The position numbers and the translations under genes are program-made. Below the pieces are notes generated by a model. The model saw nothing but the letters and a program-made list of their open reading frames with translations. It ran no database searches and was not told the DNA's origin. From the NCBI GenBank assembly GCA_900491605.1, contig UESW01004629.1, positions 147,792-211,791 of the forward strand: DNA of 64,000 nt. The letters are read 5' to 3'. The stretch is from Calamus simplicifolius (lineage: Eukaryota > Streptophyta > Magnoliopsida > Arecales > Arecaceae). Every line of letters begins with the position of its first letter. Within the stretch, counting starts at the first letter, position 1. Below, piece after piece: positions 32,293 through 43,035 of the stretch.

Positions 32293-33880
32293 TGGCCAAT
32301 CGAAGAAAGGCTACCTCTGAAGCCCGAGATTAGGTCGCTTCCCACAGACCTGATCCGGTAAGCAGTGTAGCGCCACCGCCACCACCAGTCGAGACTCTAT
32401 CACCGTCGGCGGCCCCAATGACCCAGGACCAGTTCACCTCACTGGTCCAGCAGGTCCAAGCCCTCACCCATCTGTTTCAGGGGTGCTTTGAGGGTCCCCG
32501 ACCAGCAGCTCCTGATCCTCGTCTTCCTAAGGAGAACACGGCCCCCTGTTCACCCAGCAGTCTCCTCTTTCGGTCCGCATGGAGTTACGGACCCCCCTCG
32601 TCGCCCTAAGGGAGCTGATCTGATCCCACAAGGGGTCTGCGGCAAGTATCTCCCTAGATCTCAACAAGCCAAATCCCTCTCTCCGGTGTTCTCTCATCAT
32701 GACTCGACACCATCTCGGTATTCCCCTCGCCCTGCTCCTCCTGTAATGCCTGAGAAGAAAATCCACCGGCAACTCCGGGAGATGCGCCAGGAGTTGGACG
32801 CCGCCAAGCAGGCCCATCCGCTTCAGCCTAAGGCGGAGCAGGGCATTCCCTTCTCCAAGGAGATCATGGAGGAAGTGATTCCCTCCCATGTCAAGCTGCC
32901 CGCCATCGAGCCCTATCATGGCTCCTCCGATCCCGATGATCACCTCAGCAGCTTTCGATCGATCATGATGTTCCACGGGGCATCAGATGCGATCCTCTGC
33001 CGCGCTTTCCCTTCCACCCTCAGGGGATCCGCTTGAACCTGGTTTAATGCCTTAAAGCCAAGTTCTGTTGGTTCATTTAATGAATTGAGCCGCCTCTTTA
33101 TCAGCCAGTTCGTCAGCAGCCGTCGTCACTGGCGAAGATCTAACTCCCTCTCCGAAGTTAAGCAGAGAGAGGGGGAGTCCTTGAAGAAGTATCTCGGTCG
33201 TTTCAATACGGCCATGTTGGAAGTGGACCACCTTAATCATGAGGTGGCCATGTCCATCCTAGCAGGCAGAGTGTTGAAGGAGAGTGACTTCTACCTGGCG
33301 TTGGAGGCCAGCTCTCCTCCGAATCTCTTCGATATGATGGCCCTGGCAGACAAGTATGCCAGAGTCGAGGAATCATGGAGGGCTGCCTGCGCCGAGCTGA
33401 CAAGGAAGAAGGAGCCCAAGGGCTCGGACAAACACTGACCTGTCCGCCAGCCGAGCCCACCTCGCCACCAAAGGGTTCCTCCGCCGCCGCCAAGAAACCC
33501 ACTCGGAGCCCGCCTAGGAGGTTCAACTGATTCACTCCGCTCACTACACCAAGGGCGGAGATCCTCATGGAAATAGAGCGCCAGCTCCCCTGACCACCTC
33601 CTCTCTGAGGGAATGCGGTCCGGAGAGACCCTGCCAAGTACTGCCCCTATCACCGGGACCATGGCCACGACACCAAAGAGTGCTAGCAATTGAAGAATGA
33701 AATTGAGAGGCTCATCCAGTGGGGGAGACTGGACCAGTTCAAAAGAACGCCCGAGCCAAGAAATAGGGGTGATCGCCAACCCGGACACCGCCAGCCCGAG
33801 CCTCAGCAACCTCCTCCTCTGAATCCTCTGGTTGCTGGCCACATCAACGTAATCGAGGCAATCGGAGATCCGTCGGGCTA
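32293..33880 (+). pseudogene. Tat gag
   Basis: An ATG at 32293 (MANRRKATSEAR) is stopped after 13 codons by TAG. Further pieces in shifting frames include MTQDQFTSLVQQVQALT, PYHGSSDPDDHLSSFR and the gag core FISQFVSSRRHWRRSN, KQREGESLKKYLGRFN and ADKYARVEESW (33085-33438). A Tat-type zinc motif CPYHRDHGHDTKEC is visible around 33645-33690, followed by a stop in place of the next residue. At least four interruptions make it a clear pseudogene. Confidence 0.85.
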
Positions 33881-33899
33881 GCAAGGCGATGAAGAAGGT

Positions 33900-36800
33900 T
33901 CAGCACCAAAGAGGGCATGGACTGATGAGCTCTCCTTCTCTGATGATGACCTTCGAGAGATACAGTTCTCACACGATGATGTGTTGGTTGTATCTCTCAA
34001 TTTAAACAATTATGATGTAAGCCGAATTCTCATTGATAGTGGAAGCTCCGTCAATGTTCTGTACCTCGATGTATTTGTAAAGATGAAACTGCTCATGGAG
34101 AATCTTCGAGCCGTGGACTCCACCCTAATGGGGTTCATCGGCGATATTATTACCCCGGAGGGGGTCGTGACCTTGATGGTCCGAGCAGGAACATGGCCCT
34201 ACGTGGCCACTGTTCACACAGATTTTCTGGTGACCAAGCTTCGGTCGCCTTACAATGCCATTTTTGGAAGACCTGGCCTAATGGCCCTTAGAGCTGTCGT
34301 CTCCATCCCGCATCTAGTCATGAAGTTCCCAACCAAGCGAGAAATTGGTGTAGTTCGAGGAAGTCAAACTATGGCTCGGCAATGCTTCGTTACAAGCCTT
34401 CAGTCCAGGCTGCCCGAGGTTAACGGACTGGACGCTCGAAAAGATTTTGCCGAGCAGTGAGGAGAACCAGCCGAAGAGCTAGAGGAGGTGCTGTTGAACG
34501 AAGCCCAGCCTGACCGAACCATAAAGATTGGGTAGCTACTGAAAGGGAAACCTTGGCTAGAGCTGATTGACTTTCTCCGAAGAAATGCGGATGTCTTCGC
34601 CTGGTCCGCTTCTGATATGCCGGGGATTAGCCCGAACGTTCTTGTCCACCGTCTCAACGTGGACGAGATATCCCGGCCCATAAAGCAGAAGAAGAGAAGC
34701 TTCGCCCCTGAGCGATAGAGGGCAATTGAAGAAGAAATTGACAAGCTTATCAAAGCAAACTTCATTCGGGAGGTAAACTATCCTAGCTGGCTGTCGAATG
34801 TTGTTATGGTAAAGAAGTCGAATGGCAAATGGCGGATCTGCATCAACTTCACCGACCTAAACAAAGCGTGCCCGAAGGATAGTTTCCCTCTACTCGGATC
34901 GACCAGCTTGTAGATGCTACTTCAGGTCATCAGATGCGGACCTTCATGGATGCCTACTTGGGCTACAACCAAATCCGAATGGCGCCCGAGGATGAAGAAA
35001 AGACCGCCTTCATTACCGATCGAGGTACCTACTTTTACCGTGTTATGCCTTTCGGTCTGAAAAATGTAGGTGCTACTTACCAAAGGCTGGTCAACAAGGT
35101 CTTCAAGGAGCAAATCGATCGAAACATGGAGGTATATGTTGACGACATGTTAGTCAAAAGCAAAGAAGCATCCCAACACATTGAGGATCTCTCTGAGAGC
35201 TTCGCAACGCTCCGAAGGTATCGGATGAAGCTCAACCCGACTAAGTGTGCCTTCGGTGTCAATTCTGGGAAGTTTTTGGGCTTCATGGTTTCTTAGCGAG
35301 GCATTGAGGCCAATCTGCAGAAGATCCATGCTTTTCAGCAAATGGCGCCCCCAGCGTTCGTCAAGGAAGTCCAGCATCTGACTAGGAGGATTGCGGCCCT
35401 CAACCGCTTCGTGGCTCGGTCGGCCGAGAGATGCCTTCCTTTTTTCAAAGCTCTCCGATCGGCCAAGAATTTCCAATGGTCTCCTAAGTGTCAAAAGTCA
35501 TTCAAAGACCTCAAGAGGTATCTCGGCTCTTCGCCCCTCCTCAGCAGTCCGACTCTGGGAGAAATGTTGTTTCTGTACTTGGCAGCTTCAGAAGGCGCAG
35601 TTGGCTCGGTGTTGGTCAGAGAAGAGAACAAGGCCCAAAAGCCTATCTATTATGTTAGTAAACTGCTCCGAGATGTCGAGATAGGGTATATCCGGATCGA
35701 AAAGCTGGTTTTGGCCTTGATAACATCGGTCTGGAAGATGAGGCTGTACTTCCAAGCAAATTATATGACGGTCCTAACCGACCAACCTATCAAAGCGGTG
35801 GTTCATCATCTGGAGACATCAGGGAGAATGGCTAAGTGGGCCATTGAGCTAAGCGAGCAAGTATCCGATTCCAACCTCGCCCGGCCATCAAGGCCCAAGT
35901 TCTAGCTGATTTCCTCCTTGAATGCACTATCCCAGAGGATGGCTCCAATCCGGACTCCTCCAAACACTCGAGATCTGGTGCCCTACGGTTGCTCCATGTC
36001 GACGGATCGTCTAATGCCAATGGCTTCGGCACTGGCTTGATCCTCACCAGCCCAGAGGGGGCAACCTTCGAGTATGGTGTTCGCTTCTCCTTCCCAGCCT
36101 CCAACAATGAAGCCGAGTATGAAGCTCTTTTCGCTGGACTCCGAATCGCCTGCGACCTTAAAGTGAAAAGGTTGAACGCCTTCACCAACTCTCAGTTGGT
36201 AGATGGTCACATGCGGGGCGAGTTCGAGGCCCGAGAGCCAAACATGATTCAATACCTCCAAGAGGTGCGGGGTTTACTTACCCATTTCTCTAATTTGAAA
36301 TCATTCAAATCCCAAGATCCGAGAATGCATGTGCCGATCTATTGTCCCGACTGGCAACTATGGAGTCGATGGATGCCGAGCAGAAGTTTCCTTTGGAAAT
36401 TTTGGAAAGACCTAGCATCGCGAAGGTTGACCAAGTGATGCAAGTTGAGTTCGAACCATCCTGGTTCGATCCTATATTAAAATATCTTAAAGAGGGGTTA
36501 CTCCCAGCCGACCGAAAGGAAGCAAGAAAGCTGAAGCTGCAAGCCACTCACTATGTGCTGATCGACGACTGGCTATATAAACGATCCTTTTCCATGCCGC
36601 TGCTCAAGTGCCTTCGCCCCTCTGAAGCTGATTATGCTCTTCGGGAGGTACATGAGGGAATTTATGGCAACCATTTGGGAAGTCGATCTTTATGCCACAA
36701 GGTGCTGCGCCAGGGGTACTGTTGGCCCACCATGCAGAGGGATGCTGACGATCTTGTCCGGGCCTGTGACCCCTGTCAGAGACATTCTCACATCCAAAGG

Positions 36801-37693
36801 CTCCCCTCCGCCAACTTGGTCCCTATTTCCTCCGCTTGGCCCTTTGCTAAGTGGGGGATGGACATTCTAGGCCCTTTTCCCCTCGTCGCTGGACAGAGGA
36901 AATTTTTGTTTGTCGCCATTGACTACTTCACCAAATGGGTCGAGGCCGAAGCAGTTGCCCTGATAACCGAAGCTCGGGCCAAGGACTCGTATGGAGATCC
37001 ATTATTTTTTTCTTCGGCCTCCCGCATACCATCATCACCGACAACGGGAAGCAATTTGATAATCCCAAATTCTGGGAGTTCTACGAGGATCATGGCATCT
37101 TTCACCGCCTCACATTAGTAGGACATCTACAAGCCAATGGAGATGCCGAAGTGACCAACCGGACCCTGCTTCAAGGGATCAAAGCTTGGCTCTCCAGAGC
37201 CCGTGGCAGATGGGCAGACGAACTTCACCACGTCCTATAGGCTTACCGCACCACCCAGAGAGTTCCCACTGGCGAGACCCCATTCCGGATGGCCTTCGGC
37301 ACGGAGGCCGTCATCCCTGTGGAAATAGGACTTCCTTCTCCGCGGGTGAAAAGCTACTCGGAGGAGGCCAACGGCGAGCAGCTTCGCACCAATCTCGACT
37401 TGGTGGAAGAGATCAGAGAGAAAGCTCGGATCAGGATAGCCGCCTACCAGCAAAGAGTAGCCCATTATCATGCCTCTAGAGTCAATGGAAAATCCTTCTC
37501 GCCCGGTGATCTTGTTCTCCGGAAAGCATCTGTCTCCAAGCCACTGGAACAAGGAAAGCTGGCTCCAAATTGGGAAGGCCCCTATCAAGTAGCAGAAGTC
37601 ATCGGTCCAGGCACCTACAAGCTCCAGGATCTGAATGAGAAATCTATTCCTCAGATGTGGAATTCAGATAATCTCCGTACATACCACCAGTAG
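33900..37693 (+). pseudogene. Tat pol: protease, RT, two RNase H domains, integrase
   Basis: Protease ILIDSGSSVNVLY (33981-34460); RT with VVMVKKSNGKWRICINF, DLNKACPKDSFPL, GYNQIRMAPEDEEKTAF, YRVMPFGLKN and catalytic EVYVDDMLVKSK; a first RNase H (LYLAASEGAVGSVLV, YYVSKLL, VLTDQPI); a second RNase H (HVDGSSNANGFGTG, NNEAEYEALFAGL) in which the usual SDSQLV Asp is Asn (FTNSQLV); integrase zinc region (REVHEGIYGNHLG, CDPCQRH) and core WGMDILGPFP, IDYFTKWVEAEA, IITDNGKQFD and AEVTNRT; and a C-terminal NWEGPYQV. In-frame stops at several points and frameshifts at about 34895, 36330 and 36990 show decay. Confidence 0.9.
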
Positions 37694-37847
37694 GGTACGT
37701 TTTCTATAGACTTGCCCTATTTATAGCTTTGGCATCTTGTTCCTATTGTCCACGGCATGGACGCTACAACCATTTTTCTGGAAAGGTCGCAATAAAAAAA
37801 TAGACACCGCTTAACCATTCTCGGCACAACCGAGCTATCTCCCCAGC

Positions 37848-38060
37848 TAAATCTCCGTACCTCGGCAGAGCCGAGCCTTGAGCTAAATCTCTATACCTCG
37901 GTAGGGCCGAGCCTTGAGTTAAGTCTCCATACCTCGGCAGGGCCGAGCCTTAAGCTAAATCTTTGTACCTCGGCAGAGCCGAGCCTTGAGCTAAATCTCC
38001 GTACCTCGGCAGGGCCGAGCCTTGAGTTAAATCTCTGTACCTTGGTAGGGCCAAGTAAAA
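37848..38060. repeat. 36-bp tandem repeat in the Tat 3' domain
   Basis: Six copies of CTAAATCTCCGTACCTCGGC followed by AGAGCCGAGCCTTGAG. The unit holds a palindromic core CTCGGC...GCCGAG. Confidence 0.9.
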
Positions 38061-38560
38061 TATCAAAAGCTTTCATCCGGATTCGGGCAGCTTACAAGCC
38101 CTAGCCAGATCAAGTGATCTCCAAGGTTTCATCCGGATTTGGGCAGCTTACAAGCCCCGACCAGACCAAGTGATCTCTAAGGTTTCATCCGGATTCAGAC
38201 AGCTTACAAGCCTCGGCCGAACCAAGTGATCTCCAAGGTTTCATCCAGATTCGGACAGCTTACAGGCCCCGGTCGGATCAAGTGATCTCCAAGGTTTCAT
38301 CCGATTCAGGCAGCTTACAAGCCCCGGCCGGACCAAGTGATCTCCAAGGTTTCATCCGAATTTGGGCAGCTTACAAGCCCCGGCCGGACCAAGTGATCTC
38401 CAAGGTCTCATCCGGATTCAGGCAGCTTACAAGCCCCGGCCGGACCAAGTAATCCCCAAGGTCTCATCCAGATTCGGGTAGCTTACAAGCCCCGGCCGGA
38501 TCGAGTGACCTCCAAGACTTTAACTGGATTGGGCAGCTTACGAGCCCCGGCCGGCGCCGA
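38061..38560. repeat. 56-bp tandem repeat in the Tat 3' domain
   Basis: About eight to nine copies of AAGGTTTCATCCGGATTCGG followed by GCAGCTTACAAGCCCCGGCC and GGACCAAGTGATCTCC, with point changes and small deletions. Confidence 0.9.
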
Positions 38561-38739
38561 AGTATATAAGCCTCGGCTAAAGCCGAAGTGCATCTTTTGT
38601 CAAAATCCTCAGCCGAACTGAGTGATCTCCCCGTACCTTGGCCGCGCCAAGTAAAAAATTATCCAAAGTCTCGATCAAATCGGGTGACTTCTCATATGTT
38701 CTAAGATAACAAAACATCCCCTGGTACTTTGGCAGAGGT

Positions 38740-40045
38740 AAACTACCTCCTTCTATTCAAACCGTAAAGACATGCTACGAGATGTCTCTTTTCGAAGAAA
38801 TACCTGCTTCATTCTGCAAACGAATTCATGCTTACCACATGAGTCCGCAGGACCACCCAGGTTTCCTTTTGACTCAAACAGGACAAACGTTCTCTCCACT
38901 GAGGACCGAACATTGGTCTTAGAAAAAACAAAGTAGTAAGAACGCTGCCGAAGTATGCTATGATATAAAGAGCATGATATGGGAGTAGCAACTCTCAACA
39001 CCATCATGTCGAAAAAGAAGCAGATGCTAAAAGAAGAAAGAACAAAACATTCTTTATTATCAAGGAAATAAATTACAACCTCTGAAGATGTATTACAGGC
39101 GCGCTATAATGCAGGAGAAAAATGAATGGATTAAAAAGCAGCTTCGGCCTTTGGTGTTGCTGCAGCATCTAAGAAATTAGAGAAATCACACGACTCCAGT
39201 TGAGTCGTTGATCCCCCAAACAGACAAGCCAAAAGACCCGAACTGGGCCAAGGACTTGTGGGGACTAATGCCGAGGGCTCCATCCCCCCCCCCCCCAAGC
39301 AGAGCGCTGGACTGCCAGTCACTGCCCAACAACATAGGCAGGGCTCAAGCAGGCCAACACCACCCTCCTCCCTCTTCGCATGGTAAAAAATCCCTCAGGC
39401 AGACGAGCCGAGAAATCCAAATCGAGGGAGGAGGCGAAATTCATATTAACCATGGGGAATGCACATGCTTTGCATTTCCAGTTGTCCCCATGGCGGACCA
39501 CAAAGGATACATAGGAACCGTATGCGAGCGCTCCCCACACGATCTCTGCGGGCCTCCCATGCGCCCTCCATATGACCTCGAGAACTCCTCCCTTGAGGAT
39601 CGCTTGCTCTTCAGCAACTACTTCATCGCCCAAACTATCTGGCACTAACCAACTCTCAAAAAGGGAACTGCCCGACATCTCTGCCCTCGGAAGGGCCTTG
39701 GATATGTCTCTAAGTTATGAAAAGAGAAGGCTTTGAAAGGCATCTATGCACCGTCTGCCTCCCCTTTCTTATAGGCAATCGATCGCAAGTAGCGGAAAAA
39801 ATCATGATGCCACGCGGCGCACCGGGACAAGAAGATACATGTCAGAGCGCACCAAGGGCGCCCTTCAGGTCATTATGGGAAGAGATCTCCCCACGATCTT
39901 AATCGAGAGCCTTAAATGCGAAGAAACAGCCTACGAATCTCCGAGATATGGGCGAGTCTGGGAAATCCCCAATGAAAAAGATGTTCTCCCAATGGGGCCC
40001 GGATACTTATCGCTCATGCAAAACCGATTCGCCTGGAAAAAGATA
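38740..40045. repeat. Tat 3' domain duplicated block A
   Basis: Collinear and diverged relative to block B (41570-43035). Shared landmarks in the same order: CGAAGAAATAC..TTC..TTC..GCAAACGAA, CTCTCAACAC, GCAGATG, TTCTTTATT, CTCCCCAC/ATACGATCTC, AACTCCTCCCTTGAGGA and AACTATCTGG. It contains antisense unit A. Confidence 0.8.
39319..39678 (-). CDS. Tat antisense ORF A
   Basis: A 119-codon antisense frame. Its middle (DSLGDEVVAEEQ and ILKGGVLEVIWRAHGR, then PAEIVWG) is alignable with the antisense ORF in block B (DSWGDEEAVEKH, VLKGGVSEIIWRAHRR). A TATA-like CCTATAAG lies at 39769-39776 on the minus strand, about 90 bases before the ATG, and an AATAAA lies at 39053-39058 beyond the stop. Function unknown; no family recognised. 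Tat elements such as maize Grande carry antisense genes in this position, which makes a real gene plausible. Confidence 0.45.
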   Translation of the reverse strand: MSGSSLFESWLVPDSLGDEVVAEEQAILKGGVLEVIWRAHGRPAEIVWGALAYGSYVSFVVRHGDNWKCKACAFPMVNMNFASSLDLDFSARLPEGFFTMRRGRRVVLACLSPAYVVGQ

Positions 40046-40094
40046 AAGCACTGACAGAGCAGTAAAAAGGCACTGGGGCCCGGTAGGCCAAAGC

Positions 40095-40380
40095 CGTAGG
40101 GTAAAAGCCTCGGCTGGAGCTGAAGTGCACCTCCTATTGTTATTAAAAGCCTCGGTCGGAGCCAAAGTGCATCTCCTATTGTTATTAAAAGCCTCGGCCA
40201 GAGCCGAAGTGCATCTCCTATTATTATTAGAAGCCTCGGCCAAAGCCGAAGTATGTCCCCGATCACTATCTAAAGCCTCGGCTAAAGCCGAAGTGCATCC
40301 CCGATCACTATCTAAAGCCTCGGCCGAAGCCGAAGTGCATATCCTATTGTTATCAAAAGCTTCGGCCAAGACCGAGTGAT
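40095..40380. repeat. 42-bp tandem repeat in the Tat 3' domain
   Basis: About six to seven copies of AAAAGCCTCGGCCAGAGCCG followed by AAGTGCATCTCCTATTGTTATT, some with CCCCGATCACTATC instead. The CCTCGGC...GCCGAAG inverted core matches that of the 36-bp repeat. Confidence 0.9.
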
Positions 40381-40490
40381 AAAAAACAAATATTTCGAAG
40401 ATAGCAGCAAACACAAAAGTTGTGAAAACTCTTCTTTTCATTTGTCACAAAAAGAAAAACAAAAAAGAAAAGGAAAAGATACATAAGTCC

Positions 40491-40805
40491 TCATTGGGGC
40501 TTATCATCTCCGTCAGGAGCGCTCGAGCTCCCCCCGCGCCGGAGAGTTAAGTCGGTGATCTGTCCTCGAAGGGATGCTACTTGCCCCTCCAGCCGGCTAT
40601 TAATCCGACAAAGGAGCTCAATCTCTCTTGTGGAGACAGAGAGGTATTGATCGGCCGCCCTCAAGAGTTGCTCGCGGTCTGCGAGTAATGATGCTAAAAC
40701 TTCTCCATCAATAGTTACTGTAACATGCCCCCTATGGGCCTCCCCGCGGCCACTGGCGCCGCTGTTTTGCGCTCTGGTTGGTTGCTCCTCGCCTTCGGAA
40801 GCCAT
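40491..40805 (-). CDS. Tat antisense ORF C, coiled-coil protein
   Basis: The ATG at 40803-40805 opens a 104-codon frame starting MASEGEEQPTRAQ. It has a Gly/His-rich stretch, HVTVTIDGEVLASLLADREQ and a heptad-like helix (ELLCRINSRLEGQVASLRGQ), with a Ser/Asp-rich end. A clean TATA box (TATAAATA, minus strand of 40870-40877) lies 65 bases before the ATG, and the sequence between is AT-richer, as in a leader. The frame is intact while sense gag-pol is full of stops. The family is unknown to me; its position matches the antisense gene of Grande-type Tat elements. Confidence 0.6.
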   Translation of the reverse strand: MASEGEEQPTRAQNSGASGRGEAHRGHVTVTIDGEVLASLLADREQLLRAADQYLSVSTREIELLCRINSRLEGQVASLRGQITDLTLRRGGSSSAPDGDDKPQ

Positions 40806-40869
40806 CTCAATATCCAAAAATTTTTGACGATCGGCTGAAAAGGTGATTAACGATAGCGTTCCCCATCGG

Positions 40870-40877
40870 TATTTATA
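40870..40877 (-). promoter_or_regulatory. TATA box for antisense ORF C
   Basis: TATAAATA within the palindromic GGTATAAATACC. Its distance to the ATG (65 bases) would leave a leader of some 35 bases. Confidence 0.5.
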
Positions 40878-41569
40878 CCATTTTTGGTGGGTATCCCGAT
40901 CGCTCGAGCCATCAGCTTCAAAGCCACTACCGCAAAGCACGCCACATGTCACCGCCCCAGTAGGTGTCTACGGGGAATGAAGTGTTCTGCCCCCTTGTCA
41001 AAGAGGATCATAAATGGTGGTGAGGCGCCTAAAGAGGCTTTCTCTCGGGACCAGGCTCCCTCCGATCTGCCGGATCCATTTGAATTAAATGCCCTCAAAA
41101 GTCTGCCAGATCGCTTCGAATTAAATATCCTCTGAAAAGGTACATCGACGATCGGTTCTGGGAAAAATATGGCTCGCCCACTTCTAAAGTGGCCGGTTCA
41201 CAGGCCTCGGGTGCCCCATGCATCGCTCGGATAGCTCTACGTACTCTTCGGTCGTCCACATCTGAATCTACAGTTGCAATAAGAGCCAAATAAAATATTA
41301 AAATTCCTTGGCAACACTGAGCGATCTCCGTATCTTGGCAGGGCCAAGTAAAGTATGTTTCTTGTGAAAGCCTCGGCCAAACCAAAGTAATATATCATCT
41401 GATACCTAGTCAAACTAAGTAATATACCCCAGAATAAATCCCGAAGTCTCAGCCGAATCAAGGAGCATGACTCCGAAACCTCAGCCTGATCGGACAATCC
41501 TTCAAGTGCCCCGATGTAGCCCGGGCACCCTATGAAACTTCTGAGGAAATAAATGACCTTCACCCACTC

Positions 41570-43035
41570 AACAGTGAGGTCATACGAGCTATTTCTTTCC
41601 AAAGAAATACATATTTCGTTCCGCAAACGAAATCATGCTCACCACATGGGTCCACAGAGCCGCCCAGGCCTACCTCTGACCCAACAGGGATGAACATCTC
41701 TTCCATAGAGGACTGAACGATATATTAACGAAAACAAATAGCAAAGATGCTGCTAGATTTATAGCTCAGGCTACAGGCTGAAAAGCATACAATTAGGGCA
41801 GTAACTCTCAACACAAACACATCAAAAAAAAATAAGCAGATGACATAAGAAGAAAGAATGAACACTTTCTTTATTTATGAAAAAATCATTACAGCCCTTT
41901 AAGAGGCATTACAAGTGCGTCAAAGCACAGAAAATACAAATAAGATAACAGCTCGGCTGAGCATCTTCGGTTAATAATGATGTTTTGGCATTTGGCCCGA
42001 GAAATCAGACAAACCAGACAGCTCGCCCTAAGCCACTGGTTAAATAGTGAAGCCGGCCTCCTACGGGTCCTCTGGATGAACTAAGAGATCCAAAAAGGGA
42101 CGCAGACCTATGGATGCCGATGCTAGGGAGGCATCCCCCGAGTGGGATGCTGGGCTGCTAGCCACTCCCCGATCATGAAAGATAGGGGGCCGGCAGACCC
42201 ATACTGCTCTCAACTCCCTCTTCACATGGCAAAAGATTCCCCATGGGAATGAACTAGGAATCCAGCCAGACGAAGAGGGAAAAGTCCATCCTTACCATGG
42301 GGAAATGCGTTCTCTACATTTCCGATGGTCCCCATGGCAAGTGGCAAAGGACATACAGGGAGCGCATACATGCGCTCCCCATATGATCTCTGTGGACCTT
42401 CTATGCGCTCTCCATATGATCTCCGAAACTCCTCCCTTGAGGACGATATGCTTTTCGACAGCTTCTTCATCACCCCAACTATCTGGGGGAAGGCGACTTG
42501 CAAAAGGAAAGATTAGTCCCTCCACTCTCAGCCTCAGGGACACGGACATCGTGGACACTTTCACAACTCACAAAGAAGAAAGTCTTAGGAGATAGCCTAG
42601 CATGGCCTGCTCCTCCCATTTTATAAGCAAACTGACCGGGAGTAGCTACTGAAGCAGAAAGCCCCAAGATTTAAAGTGCCTTAGCTACACTACCACGTGG
42701 CATCCCGGAATGTAAAGAGCGCTCTCCGATGCGCGCCATATGCGTTGCCCAAGTCGTGATGCACGCAGAAAGATTTTTCCTGATCTCGAATTAAGAGCCT
42801 TAAATGCAGGGGATCACCCACTGATCCTTGAGATACGGGCATACCTCGGAAATCACCCGATGAAAATGACATCCCCCAATAGCGAACGAGTGCTTATGTC
42901 GTACGCTGAAAGGACTCGTGTTGGAAAAGACCAACGAGATAAATAACTCAGGCAAGTGACGAGGCATCCTTCTACAGGTTACAGAACCATCTACTTATCT
43001 CGGCAAAAAGAAGTTCAACTCGCCTTGGAAAAGGT
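41570..43035. repeat. Tat 3' domain duplicated block B
   Basis: Second, diverged copy of block A, in direct orientation and about 2.8 kb further on. Between the blocks lie the 42-bp repeats and antisense ORF C. Confidence 0.8.
42292..42564 (-). CDS. Tat antisense ORF B
   Basis: A 90-codon antisense frame paralogous to ORF A (shared LKGGVxEIIWRAHxR and EIIWGAH). A TATAAAA lies on the minus strand at 42619-42625, 55 bases before the ATG, and AATAAA at 41870-41875. The TATA-to-AATAAA span is about 750 bases in B and about 720 in A, as expected for duplicated transcription units. B is shorter because of an earlier stop. No family recognised. Confidence 0.4.
   Translation of the reverse strand: MKVSTMSVSLRLRVEGLIFPFASRLPPDSWGDEEAVEKHIVLKGGVSEIIWRAHRRSTEIIWGAHVCAPCMSFATCHGDHRKCRERISPW

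Noticed and set aside
37819..38560. Possible CRISPR-like array
   Set aside because: Units are head-to-tail tandem repeats with no unique spacers, inside a plant retrotransposon.
39208..39648. Plus-strand 146-codon ORF in the Tat 3' domain
   Set aside because: It overlaps antisense ORF A; the antisense reading is the one conserved in the duplicated block, while this sense frame is not kept as a long ORF in block B.
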